Shown: positions 37,262-46,844 of the stretch, one piece after another
How the letters are laid out: the number at the start of each line of letters is the position of its first letter
Position numbering within the stretch: position 1 is the first letter of the stretch
Origin: Bacillus luti
Lineage (GTDB): Bacteria; Bacillota; Bacilli; Bacillales; Bacillaceae_G
Assembly: GCF_001884105.1 (NCBI RefSeq)
Contig: NZ_MACI01000026.1
Location: 1 to 64,000, forward strand
Direction of reading: 5' to 3'
DNA: 64,000 nucleotides
Notes under the pieces: generated by a model
What the model was told of the DNA's origin: nothing
The model's input: only the letters and a program-made list of their open reading frames with translations
Database searches by the model: none
Position numbers and translations under genes: made by a program

Positions 37262-37957
37262 ATGACAGTTCTATATGAAGGTGCATTAAAACAAAATAAC
37301 GAGTCATTTCACGTTACATTACTATCAAGTAAGCATATCGAACAAATTTTATCACTACAAAACGTTGTAGTTGAAGCACTAGAAGATAAAGGTCGTTTAC
37401 AACCACTCTCACAAGAAGAATTTCAATACATTCTAGAAGGAAACGGCATGATGATCGGTGCCTTTATCGAAAACGAACTCATCGCATTCCGTGCCCTACT
37501 CGTCCCTCCTATCGATGATGAGCATTTAGGACTTGATATCGGCCTATCAGAAAGCGAACTACACCGCGTCATCTATCAAGAAATCTCAAACGTTCATCCA
37601 AACTGCCGCGGAAATGGTATGCAAAAAATATTAGCGACAGTCATCATGGATGAACTACAAAAAGAAGATGGCAAATACGATTACGTTTGCTGCACCGTAG
37701 CTCCTTTTAACATTCCGAGTTTGAAGGATAAGTTTGCGCAAGGGATGGAGGTTGCTGCACTGAAAGAGAAGTATAGTGGTAGTATGCGGTATGTTTTTGT
37801 GAAGGAATTGCGTAATGATATAGAAAGAAATTGGTCCGATGTTAAGAGTATTCCGATGAGTGATGCTAGTGGACAGCAGGCGTTGCTTTCAGAGGGGTAT
37901 CGTGGGTATAAGATGGAGAAAACAGACGATACTTTCATTGTGAAGTTCGGACGATAA
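37262..37957 (+). CDS. GNAT-family acyltransferase (candidate amino acid N-succinyltransferase)
   Basis: A 231-residue acyl-CoA transferase. The GNAT core lies at about residues 20-175: EISNVHPNCRGNGMQKIL is the acyl-CoA pyrophosphate loop (R/Q-x-x-G-x-G/A type). In a pathway with the racemase and deacylase it would succinylate a D-amino acid, which is then racemised and hydrolysed to the L-form. The last third (about 37710-37957) is more G-rich on the plus strand than the gene's first part, an abrupt codon-use change. AAAGGAGG gives a strong start. Confidence 0.7.
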   Translation: MTVLYEGALKQNNESFHVTLLSSKHIEQILSLQNVVVEALEDKGRLQPLSQEEFQYILEGNGMMIGAFIENELIAFRALLVPPIDDEHLGLDIGLSESELHRVIYQEISNVHPNCRGNGMQKILATVIMDELQKEDGKYDYVCCTVAPFNIPSLKDKFAQGMEVAALKEKYSGSMRYVFVKELRNDIERNWSDVKSIPMSDASGQQALLSEGYRGYKMEKTDDTFIVKFGR

Positions 37958-37970
37958 TCTATGTACAAAG

Positions 37971-37994
37971 AGAACCCTAATTTATTAGGGTTCT
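37971..37994. terminator. intrinsic terminator after the GNAT gene
   Basis: A 10-bp perfect stem AGAACCCTAA / TTAGGGTTCT with loop TTTA is followed by ACTTTATTT; it may also end the convergent metallopeptidase gene. Confidence 0.78.
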
Positions 37995-38019
37995 ACTTTA
38001 TTTCATCCTAAAATAATAA

Positions 38020-38727
38020 TTACACCGTCATCTTCCAACTCGATAACGCTAACCAGTTCTCCATTTCCTTATAATCAGGCATTATCTTCCCGACAAGACG
38101 CCAAAAAGAACGATCATGATTTAAATGAACCATATGGCACATCTCATGAACAACTACATAATCAATTACTCGCTGTGGTGCCATCGCTAACTTCCAATTG
38201 AATGTTAACTGTAAATTTGAATCACAAGTACCCCACGTACGACTACTGTCTGTAATACGAATAGAACGCGGTTTTGTTTTGAAGTTACTTTGATGTGCTT
38301 TAATGCTCTTCTCTACTAATGCCTTGCACTGCTTATAGTAAAATCGTTTTAAAGCCTGCTGGATTTTCTCATCCTTAAGCTCTTTCACATAAATATGTAA
38401 CTTCTCTCCTTCAAACACTGCATTGTCTTGCGTAATACTTGCATCCTGAGAAATTTGTATCGGATACGTATTTCCTAAATACAAAAAGCCCTCTCCTTGA
38501 TCATAATCCTTTTCCTGTGGTCCAAGCGCTCGCTCTTGCATTTCCTTACGTGTTTTCTGAATCCAATCCCATTTCTCCTCTAGCAACTGGACTAAGTATT
38601 CAACAGGTGTTCCCTTCGGAGCTTGAACTTCCACATTGCCGTATGAATCTACAAAAAGACGCACCGACTTTTTCTTCTTATAAGTTATATGAAAATTAAT
38701 TGTCTCACCTAAATATGTATGTACCAT
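38020..38727 (-). CDS. YgjP-type (M48/DUF45) zinc metallopeptidase
   Basis: A 235-residue protein of the YgjP/WLM-like family. The zinc site is HEMCHMVHLNHDRSFW (about residues 190-205), giving HExxH plus a downstream His. The DSSRTWGTCDSNLQLTFNWKL segment before it is also typical (given from about 160). Cellular substrate unknown. AGGTGAT precedes the ATG. It is transcribed alone. Confidence 0.83.
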   Translation of the reverse strand: MVHTYLGETINFHITYKKKKSVRLFVDSYGNVEVQAPKGTPVEYLVQLLEEKWDWIQKTRKEMQERALGPQEKDYDQGEGFLYLGNTYPIQISQDASITQDNAVFEGEKLHIYVKELKDEKIQQALKRFYYKQCKALVEKSIKAHQSNFKTKPRSIRITDSSRTWGTCDSNLQLTFNWKLAMAPQRVIDYVVVHEMCHMVHLNHDRSFWRLVGKIMPDYKEMENWLALSSWKMTV

Positions 38728-38761
38728 TTCATCACCTAACGTATTATTTTACAAATAAAAA

Positions 38762-38787
38762 AGAGTAGGATACAAACGTCCTACTCT
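38762..38787 (-). terminator. intrinsic terminator of the DUF1456 gene
   Basis: AGAGTAGGA (38762-38770) pairs with TCCTACTCT (38779-38787); the A-run on its left supplies U residues on the minus strand. Confidence 0.78.
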
Positions 38788-38821
38788 ACCTATTATATCA
38801 TTTACTGCTTTAACGAACTCA

Positions 38822-39340
38822 TTACCCTCTATACTTTACACCTAATCCCTTAATGAAATTCCTTGCGTATCTATCGCCGCACTCTTTGTAATTTTTATGA
38901 CCTTTTTTTCTTAATAGAGCGCCTAACTCTCCTTTTGTTACTGTAACGCCTACGCTATCTAATATATCAAGTACATCTTCACTTGTTAAAGATAGTGCGA
39001 TTTTCATTTTCTTTAGAAGAAGGTTATTAGCACTTTCTTTGCTTTGTACAGGTGCAGGTTGTCCTGGTTTTGGATCTTGCTTTCCTCTTTTTAAAGTAAT
39101 AAATCCGTTTAAAAATGACTCTAACATCATCATATCGCATGTTAGTACATACTCATCTTCGATTACATCGTCATTTTCAGATTCATGCTGAGGCGCTCTC
39201 TTTATTTTTGTAAGCATATCAACTACGTCTTCTTTCGTTACTTCCATTCCGCCAAGTTTAAAGATTTCCACCATATCGATATCTTTTATATCTAAAGCGT
39301 ACCTTACTCTTTTTAATATATCGTTATTGCTCATTGCCAT
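38822..39340 (-). CDS. DUF1456 (YehS-like) protein
   Basis: A 172-residue protein with two tandem DUF1456 repeats, each starting with a NDILKRVRYALDIKD-like or NNLLLKKMKIALSLTSED-like helix and ending in FLNGFITLKRGK or FIKGLGVKYRG. The E. coli homologue is YehS, of unknown role. It is soluble and helical. AGGAGG lies before the ATG at 39340. It sits 54 bp downstream of the GAF/PAS kinase gene in the same direction; a shared transcript is possible. Confidence 0.85.
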   Translation of the reverse strand: MAMSNNDILKRVRYALDIKDIDMVEIFKLGGMEVTKEDVVDMLTKIKRAPQHESENDDVIEDEYVLTCDMMMLESFLNGFITLKRGKQDPKPGQPAPVQSKESANNLLLKKMKIALSLTSEDVLDILDSVGVTVTKGELGALLRKKGHKNYKECGDRYARNFIKGLGVKYRG

Positions 39341-39394
39341 TGTTTTTCCTCCTGAAATGTTGATTATGTTTACTTAGGCTTTACTTAAATAAGG

Positions 39395-41413
39395 TTATTT
39401 TTCATTATTTTCATAATTAAATTTAACTAAAAAAGTAGTGCCTTCCGATCCTGTTTGAATTTCTATTTTTGCATTATGACGGGCAGCAATGGCATAACAT
39501 ATGCCTAACCCCAATCCAGTTCCATTATCTTTGGTCGTGTAAAATGGAGTACCCAGTTTTTCTAATACTTCAGGCTTAATACCTTTTCCTTGATCTCGCA
39601 CTGCAAGCACCACGCAATTTTTGCCTTCCTTGTAGGTGCTAATGGCTAGTACTTTCCTTTCGCTCATCGCTTCTAAGCCATTACGGTATAAGTTTATTAA
39701 TAATTGCCGTATCTCATTCCGATTTAAAAGTAATTCCGGAATGTCATTTGTATCGACTTGAATATATTTATTTTGATTATACGTATCAACCTTTATTAAA
39801 GGGATAATGTCGTGAATAATTGCATTTAAATCTAACATCTGCAAATCTGATTTCCTTGTATTACCCATTGATAGAAATTCAGTAATAATAGAATTGGCAC
39901 GGTCAAGTTCTTCAATCATTAATTTAAAGTACTGATTATGTTTCTCATAAGTGTTCTCTTCTTTTAATAACTGCAAAAACCCCCGTACTGCTGTCATTGG
40001 ATTTCTAATCTCATGACTGATACCTGCTGCCATTTGCCCTATTAACTCTATGTTGGATAACCTTTTCAATTCCTGCTCATATTGCTTTTTTTCCGTTATA
40101 TTTTTAAAAATACAACAAATACCATCATCATACGGGTAGGCAATCACTTCGTGCCAATATTCATCAGAGGTAGAAAGAACTTCGAAGTGCACTGTAGTTC
40201 GCTCTGACATTGCACGATGAAATTCCTTATACATAACTGTGTCGACGCTACTCCGGAAAATCTCCCATACATTCTTGCCTAATACATCTTTTGCTGTTTT
40301 TCTTTGCGGAAAATATTGATGCTTATTTACGTACGTAAATTCCCATTTATTATTCAAAGTAAAGAGTCCATCCGTAATACTTTCAATCACACTTGTAACT
40401 TTCTCATTAGCATTTGCTAGTTCTCTCGTTCGTTCTGCCACCATGCTTTCAAGTTGATCCATATATAACAAGTTTGAAAACGTAGGAGCTGTGGCATCAA
40501 CGATAGATTTTGCCAGTTGAATTTGTGAATTATCGTAATTGTGAGCTTTTCCCTCTTCGCCAACGACGATCGCCCCTAATACTTCTCCCATTGAAACTAA
40601 TGGAATCATCAGTAAACCCTTGCTATCTATATTTTTTGTTTGAATAACCTCTTGGATTTTGGCTTCATAGCTTTTCTCCATCCAATCTGCTTCTGTCCAA
40701 TCACAGTCCGAGCTTAACTTCGTTGTCTTAATCGTTGTTTTGTCTAGCGGGTCTAAAAGGTGGGCAGCCATTTTTTTGCTCTCTAAAACCTGTCCTAAGT
40801 AAAAAAAACATTTGTCAAAACTTTCCTGTATCGAGGAACACATTGATAAATCACGGGTAACATTTAGTAACAGCTGTTTCTCGGCAATAAGGTTTTCTTT
40901 TTGTGTTAAATTATTTGCGTTTTGAATTGCGACCGCAGCCATATTTACATAAGCTTCAACACTTTGAATTTCTGAATCTGTTAAGTTCATTGGAGTTCCA
41001 TAATCAAATAGAAAAACCAGACCAAATAACTCTTGCTCAAATGAAATAGGCAGAGCTAATAAGGACTTAATTTTGAACGCATCAACCGGTCTCGGATCCG
41101 GCCGATGGTCCTTTGAGGTGTCAGGGATATAGATGGTTTTTTTTGTTTCAATAACTTCTTTTGCTAGTAAGTCTATTTCAGGATCAATGACCTGAGTATC
41201 AAGCGTTACGCCATTTATAGTCTCTGGTTTTCCTGCAAACCCTCTAAACGTTCCATCTTCCTGTGGTAAATAAATTCCAACAGCGTTGCACTTAACAATC
41301 TCCTCTGATATCGCTACTGTTACACGCTGCAATACTTCACGTAGTTCTAATTTTGTATTTATTATTTTCGTTATATTCGCGAGCCTAGAATATCTCGTCT
41401 GATCACTTAACAT
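39395..41413 (-). CDS. orphan GAF-GAF-PAS sensor histidine kinase
   Basis: A 672-residue soluble kinase with no transmembrane helices. Two GAF-like domains (about residues 20-165 and 175-315) are followed by a linker coiled coil, a PAS domain (about 335-440), HisKA with MAAGISHEIRNPMTAVRGF (His near 458) and HATPase_c with N box LINLYRNGLEAMSE, G1 DQGKGI and G2 GTGLGLGI. It probably integrates cytoplasmic signals and feeds a phosphorelay, for example toward sporulation. No partner response regulator is adjacent. GGAGG with an 8-nt spacer supports the start. Confidence 0.85.
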   Translation of the reverse strand: MLSDQTRYSRLANITKIINTKLELREVLQRVTVAISEEIVKCNAVGIYLPQEDGTFRGFAGKPETINGVTLDTQVIDPEIDLLAKEVIETKKTIYIPDTSKDHRPDPRPVDAFKIKSLLALPISFEQELFGLVFLFDYGTPMNLTDSEIQSVEAYVNMAAVAIQNANNLTQKENLIAEKQLLLNVTRDLSMCSSIQESFDKCFFYLGQVLESKKMAAHLLDPLDKTTIKTTKLSSDCDWTEADWMEKSYEAKIQEVIQTKNIDSKGLLMIPLVSMGEVLGAIVVGEEGKAHNYDNSQIQLAKSIVDATAPTFSNLLYMDQLESMVAERTRELANANEKVTSVIESITDGLFTLNNKWEFTYVNKHQYFPQRKTAKDVLGKNVWEIFRSSVDTVMYKEFHRAMSERTTVHFEVLSTSDEYWHEVIAYPYDDGICCIFKNITEKKQYEQELKRLSNIELIGQMAAGISHEIRNPMTAVRGFLQLLKEENTYEKHNQYFKLMIEELDRANSIITEFLSMGNTRKSDLQMLDLNAIIHDIIPLIKVDTYNQNKYIQVDTNDIPELLLNRNEIRQLLINLYRNGLEAMSERKVLAISTYKEGKNCVVLAVRDQGKGIKPEVLEKLGTPFYTTKDNGTGLGLGICYAIAARHNAKIEIQTGSEGTTFLVKFNYENNEK

Positions 41414-41594
41414 TTACATAGCCTCCAATTATAGGCACAATAAAATAAACATGATAATATCAGTGAAAATCAAGACCAACCTGTCATTTCAGATTTTCTC
41501 CTGTATTCTTTTCTTCCCCTTGTTTTACACAGAATACCTCGCTTACCTATGATACGGTTCAACTTAATAAAGCATCCCCTCTAACTTTCAAAAG

Positions 41595-42584
41595 TTATAC
41601 CGTTTCACTATCGCCAGCCTTATCAACACTAGCCTCAAACTTATCCAGCAATACACGCACTTCATCTGTTGATTTCGTGCTCATCAATTGATTTCTTAGT
41701 TCAGCAGCTCCAGGGAATCCTTTTACATAAATTTTGAAAAAGCGATGAAGCCCTGTGATTGAACGTGGTAGTACTTCTGCATATTGATCTTGAAGATCAA
41801 GCTGTAGTCTTAAAAGGTCTAGATGTTCTTTACTGCTATGCTCTCTTGGCTCTTTTTCAAACGCAAATGGATTCTTGAAAATGCCTCGTCCGATCATTAC
41901 GCCATCAATGCCGTATTTTTCAGCAAGTTCCAGCCCAGTTTTGCGGTCAGGGATGTCTCCGTTGATTGTTATTAACGTATTTGGTGCAATACGGTCACGT
42001 AATTTTTTGATTTCCGGAATTAGTTCCCAATGCGCATCTACTTGGCTCATTTCTTCTCTTGTACGTAAATGAATAGAAAGGTTTGCAATATCTTGTTTGA
42101 AAATATGCGTTAACCAATCTTCCCACTCACTTAACTCTTTAAAGCCAAGTCGCGTTTTTACGCTGACAGGTAGTCCGCCCGCTTTCGCTGCTTGAATAAG
42201 TTCTGCTGCAACGTCTGGACGTAGAATAAGGCCACTCCCTTTTCCTCTCGACGCTACATTCGGTACTGGACAGCCCATATTAATATCGATTCCTTTAAAT
42301 CCGAGCTCTGCCATGCCAATACTCATTTGACGGAAATATTCAGGATTGTCTCCCCAAATATGCGCCACCATCGGCTGTTCATCTTCTGTAAAAATCAAAC
42401 GGCCACGCACACTTTTCATACCTTCTGGATGACAATAGCTATCCGAGTTTGTAAACTCTGTGAAGAATACATCTGGTCGACCTGCTTCACTTACTACGTG
42501 ACGGAACACAACGTCTGTCACATCTTCCATTGGTGCAAGTACGAAAAATGGTCGCGGTAAATCACGCCAAAAATTATCTATCAT
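41595..42584 (-). CDS. tRNA-dihydrouridine synthase
   Basis: A 329-residue FMN enzyme that reduces uridine to dihydrouridine in the tRNA D-loop or variable region with NADPH. The TIM-barrel start is [16 protein letters not shown], the active-site Cys lies in [14 protein letters not shown], and FMN-phosphate binding is [13 protein letters not shown]. The C-terminal helical domain binds tRNA. It resembles the DusC-like Bacillus third homologue more than DusB because of its short C-terminus. The start is uncertain: a GTG at 42605 lacks a ribosome binding site, while ATG at 42584 has AGAGGA 12 nt upstream. Confidence 0.85.
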   Translation of the reverse strand: MIDNFWRDLPRPFFVLAPMEDVTDVVFRHVVSEAGRPDVFFTEFTNSDSYCHPEGMKSVRGRLIFTEDEQPMVAHIWGDNPEYFRQMSIGMAELGFKGIDINMGCPVPNVASRGKGSGLILRPDVAAELIQAAKAGGLPVSVKTRLGFKELSEWEDWLTHIFKQDIANLSIHLRTREEMSQVDAHWELIPEIKKLRDRIAPNTLITINGDIPDRKTGLELAEKYGIDGVMIGRGIFKNPFAFEKEPREHSSKEHLDLLRLQLDLQDQYAEVLPRSITGLHRFFKIYVKGFPGAAELRNQLMSTKSTDEVRVLLDKFEASVDKAGDSETV

Positions 42585-42680
42585 TTTAAATTCAAATCCT
42601 CTCACTATGAATGCAATTTCAAACTCTCAATTTTAAAATATATGGCCAAATAACAACTGGACATTTATTATTTGTAAAAA

Positions 42681-42824
42681 TCAGCAATAGTTATTTTAAC
42701 TAAAATCGTTGCTGAATAGTATTTTTATAAAGTGAAACTTTAATCAGTGGTCCCCACCTAACTTCTTTGCTTTTGCTGAATTTTGAAGTAGGGGTCTTAC
42801 GATCCGCAAATAGCGGGATAAACC
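42681..42824. repeat. structured intergenic element, candidate bcr-type repeat
   Basis: Three nested or adjoining inverted repeats fill this gene-free stretch: TCAGCAA/TTGCTGA (42681-42687 with 42709-42715), an imperfect stem of CCCCACCTAACTTC with GAAGTAGGGG (42752-42794 region), and ATCCGC/GCGGGAT (42802-42819). The sequence around GTGAAACTTTAATCAGTGG resembles, from memory, intergenic repeats that recur in B. cereus-group genomes (bcr elements). I could not compare copies within this window. Confidence 0.45.
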
Positions 42825-42867
42825 AAAAAGCAGGTGGTATAGACTTTTTCTATATCAACTGCTTTTT
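42825..42867 (-). terminator. intrinsic terminator of the methyltransferase gene
   Basis: A long stem (42825-42843 with 42849-42867, two or three mismatches) lies right after the stop codon at 42870 and has A/U runs on both sides. Confidence 0.8.
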
Positions 42868-42869
42868 TA

Positions 42870-44246
42870 TTATACCAACTTAAGCCAAGCCACACACTCC
42901 ACATGAGTCGTATGCGGGAACATATCAACAGGTTGTACTTCCTGCGTTTTATATCCGCCTTCTTCTAATACTTTTAAGTCACGTGCTAATGTCGCAGGGT
43001 TGCATGATACATATACGACGCGTTTTGGCTTCATGTCAATGATTGTGTTTAGTAATGCTTCGTCACAACCTTTACGCGGCGGATCTACGACCATTGTGTC
43101 AGCAATTACGCCTTCTTTGTACCATTTTGGAATGACTACTTCTGCTTCTCCTACTCCAAACTCAGCGTTTGTCATATTGTTTAGTGCTGCGTTTCGGTTT
43201 GCGTCTTCGATTGCTTCTGGAACGATTTCAACACCGTACACTTTTTTCGCTTTTTGCGCTAGGAATAAGGAGATTGATCCGATTCCGCAATATGCATCAA
43301 TTACTGTTTCGTTACCGTCTAATTTTGCGTATTCTAACGTTTTATCGTATAGCACTTTCGTTTGTTCTGGGTTTACTTGATAGAATGAACGTGCTGAAAT
43401 CGCAAATTTAATGTCACCGATAAAGTCATAAATATATTCTGATCCGTACAATACTGTCGTTTTGTCTCCGAAGATTACGTTTGTACGTTTCGGATTTACG
43501 TTTTGAACAATCGATTTTACTTCTGGGAATTTCGCTGTGATTTCTTCAATAATCGCTTGTTTGTTTGGCAATTCTGCAGTACGCGTAATGAAGACAAGCA
43601 TAATTTCCCCTGTTACTTGTCCATAGCGAGCCATTACGTGGCGAAGTGTTCCTTTGTTTCGCTCTTCGTTATATGCCGAAATACCGTGCTTTTCACAAAT
43701 ACGTTTTACTTCTTGAATTAATGTATCGTTTTCTTCCGCCTGAATTAAACACGATTCCATATTAATGATGTCATGTGTTCCTTGACGATAGAAACCTGCT
43801 ACAAGTCCGCCTTCACGTTCTCCGATTGGTACTTGTGCTTTATTACGGTATACCCACGGGTTTTTCATGCCAAGTACAGGGTGAACAGGAATATCGCCTA
43901 GTCCGCCAATACGCTGCATCACGTCACGTACTTGTTTTTCCTTCGCTTGTAATTGTCCTTCATATGTTAAGTGCTGAAGCTGACAACCGCCGCACTGGTT
44001 ATATACTGGGCACTCTGCATCTTTACGATATGGACTTTCTGTATGAAGCTTCATTAAACGACCAAATGCGAAGTTTTTCTTCACTTTAATAATTTTAATT
44101 TGAGCCTCTTCACCTGGTAAGCCGTTTTTAACGAAAATAGGATAGCCTTTTACTTTCGCAACACCGGCACCATCATGTGTTAAATCTTCAAATACTACAT
44201 CTATAAACTCGTTTTTTTCAACTGGTGGCGTCATTTTTGTACTCAT
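42870..44246 (-). CDS. rlmD: 23S rRNA (uracil-C5)-methyltransferase, RlmD/RlmCD type
   Basis: A 458-residue RNA m5U methyltransferase. An N-terminal TRAM domain (about residues 8-68) is followed by an iron-sulphur motif [10 protein letters not shown] (about 80-89) whose fourth Cys lies in ESCLIQ. SAM binding is in [14 protein letters not shown] and the catalytic Cys in [12 protein letters not shown]. The B. subtilis orthologue YefA (RlmCD) methylates both U747 and U1939. It lies in the gatCAB-dgkB neighbourhood as in B. subtilis. AGAGG 7 nt before ATG 44246 decides the start; the frame opens at 44267. Confidence 0.87.
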   Translation of the reverse strand: MSTKMTPPVEKNEFIDVVFEDLTHDGAGVAKVKGYPIFVKNGLPGEEAQIKIIKVKKNFAFGRLMKLHTESPYRKDAECPVYNQCGGCQLQHLTYEGQLQAKEKQVRDVMQRIGGLGDIPVHPVLGMKNPWVYRNKAQVPIGEREGGLVAGFYRQGTHDIINMESCLIQAEENDTLIQEVKRICEKHGISAYNEERNKGTLRHVMARYGQVTGEIMLVFITRTAELPNKQAIIEEITAKFPEVKSIVQNVNPKRTNVIFGDKTTVLYGSEYIYDFIGDIKFAISARSFYQVNPEQTKVLYDKTLEYAKLDGNETVIDAYCGIGSISLFLAQKAKKVYGVEIVPEAIEDANRNAALNNMTNAEFGVGEAEVVIPKWYKEGVIADTMVVDPPRKGCDEALLNTIIDMKPKRVVYVSCNPATLARDLKVLEEGGYKTQEVQPVDMFPHTTHVECVAWLKLV

Positions 44247-44328
44247 TTTCCGACCTCTCTTTTTCATAACACTGCGTTACATTTTATCATACTTATATGG
44301 TCTATTTCTATTGGAAGAAAAAAAGCTA

Positions 44329-44358
44329 TTGACGATAGTTCTCTAGTAATGTTACGCT
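44329..44358 (+). promoter_or_regulatory. nupC promoter
   Basis: TTGACG (44329-44334) is followed after 18 bp by TACGCT (44353-44358) with an upstream TGT that would form an extended -10, placing the start just before the riboswitch. Confidence 0.45.
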
Positions 44359-44385
44359 ACTACTAATTTAATACGGACGATGTTA

Positions 44386-44454
44386 CCTCATATATACTTG
44401 ATAATATGGATCGAGAGTTTCTACCCGGCAACCTTAAATTGCTGGACTATGGGG
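44386..44454 (+). ncRNA. guanine (purine) riboswitch aptamer
   Basis: The three-way junction is complete. P1 pairs CCTCATA (44386-44392) with TATGGGG (44448-44454); P2 and P3 surround the conserved core AGTTTCTACCCGGCAACC. The residue that pairs with the ligand is C (44447, in GGACTATG), which in this class marks guanine or hypoxanthine rather than adenine. A terminator follows, so bound guanine should switch off the nucleoside transporter gene. Confidence 0.93.
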
Positions 44455-44481
44455 AAAACTAATGAATATTAGCCTATGTGC

Positions 44482-44547
44482 AAAAAAGGACTCATATTGA
44501 TTAGCTTTCTCTCATAGATGAAAGTGAATCCATATGGGTCTTTTTTT
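44482..44547 (+). terminator. riboswitch-controlled terminator
   Basis: GGACTCATAT near 44488-44497 pairs with ATATGGGTC near 44532-44540 with further inner pairing, followed by seven T residues. It forms the expression platform of the purine riboswitch. Confidence 0.85.
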
Positions 44548-44671
44548 ATTTTTATTTTTCTAAAAGGTCAGACATCTTACGTATGACATAAAACCTTTCC
44601 GTTTTATTTTTAGTAATATAACGAGCGTTTTATGTACAAACTTTATACGAACTTCTGAAAGGGGCAACTAC

Positions 44672-45868
44672 ATGCAATATGTAATGAGCATTATCGGTAT
44701 TCTTGTCGTTTTAGGTTTATGTTTTGCTTTGTCAAACAACAAAAGTAAAATCAACTTCCGTGCAATTGCTATTATGATTGGTTTCCAAATTTTAATCGGT
44801 TGGTTTATGTTTGGCACAAAGATTGGTCAACAAATCATTATTTTCATTAGTAAAGTTTTCAACAAACTAATTAAACTTGGTACGACAGGTGTCGATTTTC
44901 TCTTTAATGGAATTCAAAGAGATTTTGTCTTTTTCTTAAATGTATTATTAATTATCGTATTTTTCTCAGCACTACTTTCAATCTTTAGTTATTTAGGTGT
45001 TTTACCATTCATCGTTCGCATTGTCGGCGGTGCCATTTCAAAAATTACTGGTTTACCACGCGTCGAATCATTCCACGCAGTAAACTCTGTATTCTTCGGT
45101 TCAAGTGAAGCGTTAATCGTTATTAAAAATGATTTACAACATTTCAATAAAAACCGTATGTTTATCATTTGTTGTTCTGCGATGAGCTCAGTTTCTGCTT
45201 CTGTTACAGCATCATACGTAATGATGTTAGATGCAAAATACGTACTTGCAGCTCTTCCGCTAAACTTATTCTCAAGCTTAATCGTTTGTTCGCTATTAAC
45301 ACCAGTTGATACGAAAAAAGAAGACGAAGTAATTCAAAAATTTGATAGAACTCTATTCGGAGACAGCTTTATCGGTGCAATGATTAACGGTGCGCTTGAT
45401 GGTTTAAAAGTAGCTGGTATCGTTGCGGCGTTAATGATTGCCTTCATCGGTGTGATGGAAGTTGTAAACTACGTAATTAGCGCAGCTTCAGGTGCAATGG
45501 GACATGCTATTACATTACAACAAATCTTCGGTTATATACTTGCTCCATTCGCATTCTTAATGGGTATTCCAGCTCAAGATATTATCCCGGCTGGTGGTAT
45601 TATGGGTACGAAAATTGTATTAAACGAGTTTGTAGCAATCCTTGATTTAAAAGGTGCAGCTGCAACATTATCTCCACGTACAGTTGGAATCGTTACAGTA
45701 TTCTTAATTAGTTTCGCAAGTATTAGCCAAATTGGTGCGATCGTTGGTACAATTCGTGCTCTTTCTGAAAAACAAGGAAGTATCGTATCTAAATTCGGTT
45801 GGAAAATGCTATTTGCATCAACACTTGCTTCTATTTTATCTGCGACAATCGCTGGATTGTTTATTTAA
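44672..45868 (+). CDS. nupC: concentrative nucleoside transporter, NupC family
   Basis: A 398-residue membrane protein with about ten transmembrane helices that imports nucleosides with protons or sodium. CNT-family segments are FGTKIGQQIIIF, GLPRVESFHAVNSVFFGSSEALIVIKN (in parts) with the ExxN-like SEA motif, and APFAFLMGIPAQDIIPAGGIMGTKIVLNEFVA. AAAGGGG precedes the ATG. The guanine riboswitch in its leader suggests that purine nucleosides such as guanosine or inosine are substrates. Confidence 0.9.
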   Translation: MQYVMSIIGILVVLGLCFALSNNKSKINFRAIAIMIGFQILIGWFMFGTKIGQQIIIFISKVFNKLIKLGTTGVDFLFNGIQRDFVFFLNVLLIIVFFSALLSIFSYLGVLPFIVRIVGGAISKITGLPRVESFHAVNSVFFGSSEALIVIKNDLQHFNKNRMFIICCSAMSSVSASVTASYVMMLDAKYVLAALPLNLFSSLIVCSLLTPVDTKKEDEVIQKFDRTLFGDSFIGAMINGALDGLKVAGIVAALMIAFIGVMEVVNYVISAASGAMGHAITLQQIFGYILAPFAFLMGIPAQDIIPAGGIMGTKIVLNEFVAILDLKGAAATLSPRTVGIVTVFLISFASISQIGAIVGTIRALSEKQGSIVSKFGWKMLFASTLASILSATIAGLFI

Positions 45869-45872
45869 CAAA

Positions 45873-45911
45873 GAAAATCACCTTTGCTTACACAGCAAGG
45901 TGATTTTTTTA
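45873..45911 (+). terminator. intrinsic terminator of nupC
   Basis: AAAATCACCTTTGC pairs with GCAAGGTGATTTT with one bulged base and ends in a run of seven T residues. Confidence 0.83.
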
Positions 45912-45918
45912 TTATCAT

Positions 45919-46626
45919 TTAAGAAACTGAGGAAAACTCTAATGCCTCTTCCTTATTAATAATTTCTCCCTTATATTTACCTTTCACCGAAATATCAATA
46001 ATTGATTTATTTCCTGTTTCCATTTTCCCTAAAGAAAACATATATATTAAGTCATCTTTTTTTAACATCCATTGTTTTCCGTGCCAAGGACCAGTTAACT
46101 TCTGCTCTGGGGATGCCAGTATCTCTCCAAAATATTCACATTCTCCTAGAGATGTTTTTACTGTATTCTTCTCCGTATCAATAACTATATATTTAAGAAG
46201 CTTTATACTTTCACTTGAAAAAATCTCTACTTCATGATCACTTTTTTTCTTAAATTTAAGCTTTCCATCCTTTGTATTCACCAATTTACTTTGATCAATT
46301 GCATTTAGTACAAACTCATACTCTTCTTTTGTAACACCGAAATTAAGATGATATGGAAGACTTTTTTTCTCAGCATGCTCTTCTATGTATTTTAAATACC
46401 ATTCCATATTATTCGCTAGATGCTCTCTCATTCTTTGACCAATATTCCCTACTTTTTTAAGAGTATCTGGATCCATCTCTAACGTCATAATATCCGCCGT
46501 AACTTCCGCGTTCATAAGATGTGCTGGAATATACTCCTCCACACTATTCACCTTACTCACTTCACTTTGACAACCAACTACAAATAGCGATATGAGAAGG
46601 ATATATACTATTTTTTTATATTTCAT
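45919..46626 (-). CDS. hypothetical lipoprotein
   Basis: A 235-residue secreted lipoprotein. The signal peptide MKYKKIVYILLISLFVVGC ends in a lipobox (Cys19). The mature part is soluble, mixed alpha/beta, without a recognised catalytic motif; late segments such as WHGKQWMLKKDDLIYMFSLGKMETG suggest a beta-rich domain. GGAG lies 8 nt before the ATG. It is transcribed alone and I do not recognise its family. Confidence 0.7.
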   Translation of the reverse strand: MKYKKIVYILLISLFVVGCQSEVSKVNSVEEYIPAHLMNAEVTADIMTLEMDPDTLKKVGNIGQRMREHLANNMEWYLKYIEEHAEKKSLPYHLNFGVTKEEYEFVLNAIDQSKLVNTKDGKLKFKKKSDHEVEIFSSESIKLLKYIVIDTEKNTVKTSLGECEYFGEILASPEQKLTGPWHGKQWMLKKDDLIYMFSLGKMETGNKSIIDISVKGKYKGEIINKEEALEFSSVS

Positions 46627-46844
46627 TTCTGTTCTCCATTCCGTACATCATTCTTACTTACATTTATAGCGGTTCTTATTATAATCTAAAATCCTTATAT
46701 TTTAATAAAAATAGCATCTATATGCAAAATTGCATATTAATAAGCCCTTCCTTTACTTTAAAATTACCTTAAAACATTTACCAAAATATACAAATCAAAA
46801 ATTAAAATGCTATAATTTGTAAAAAAAGTATATTGGAGGACCTT

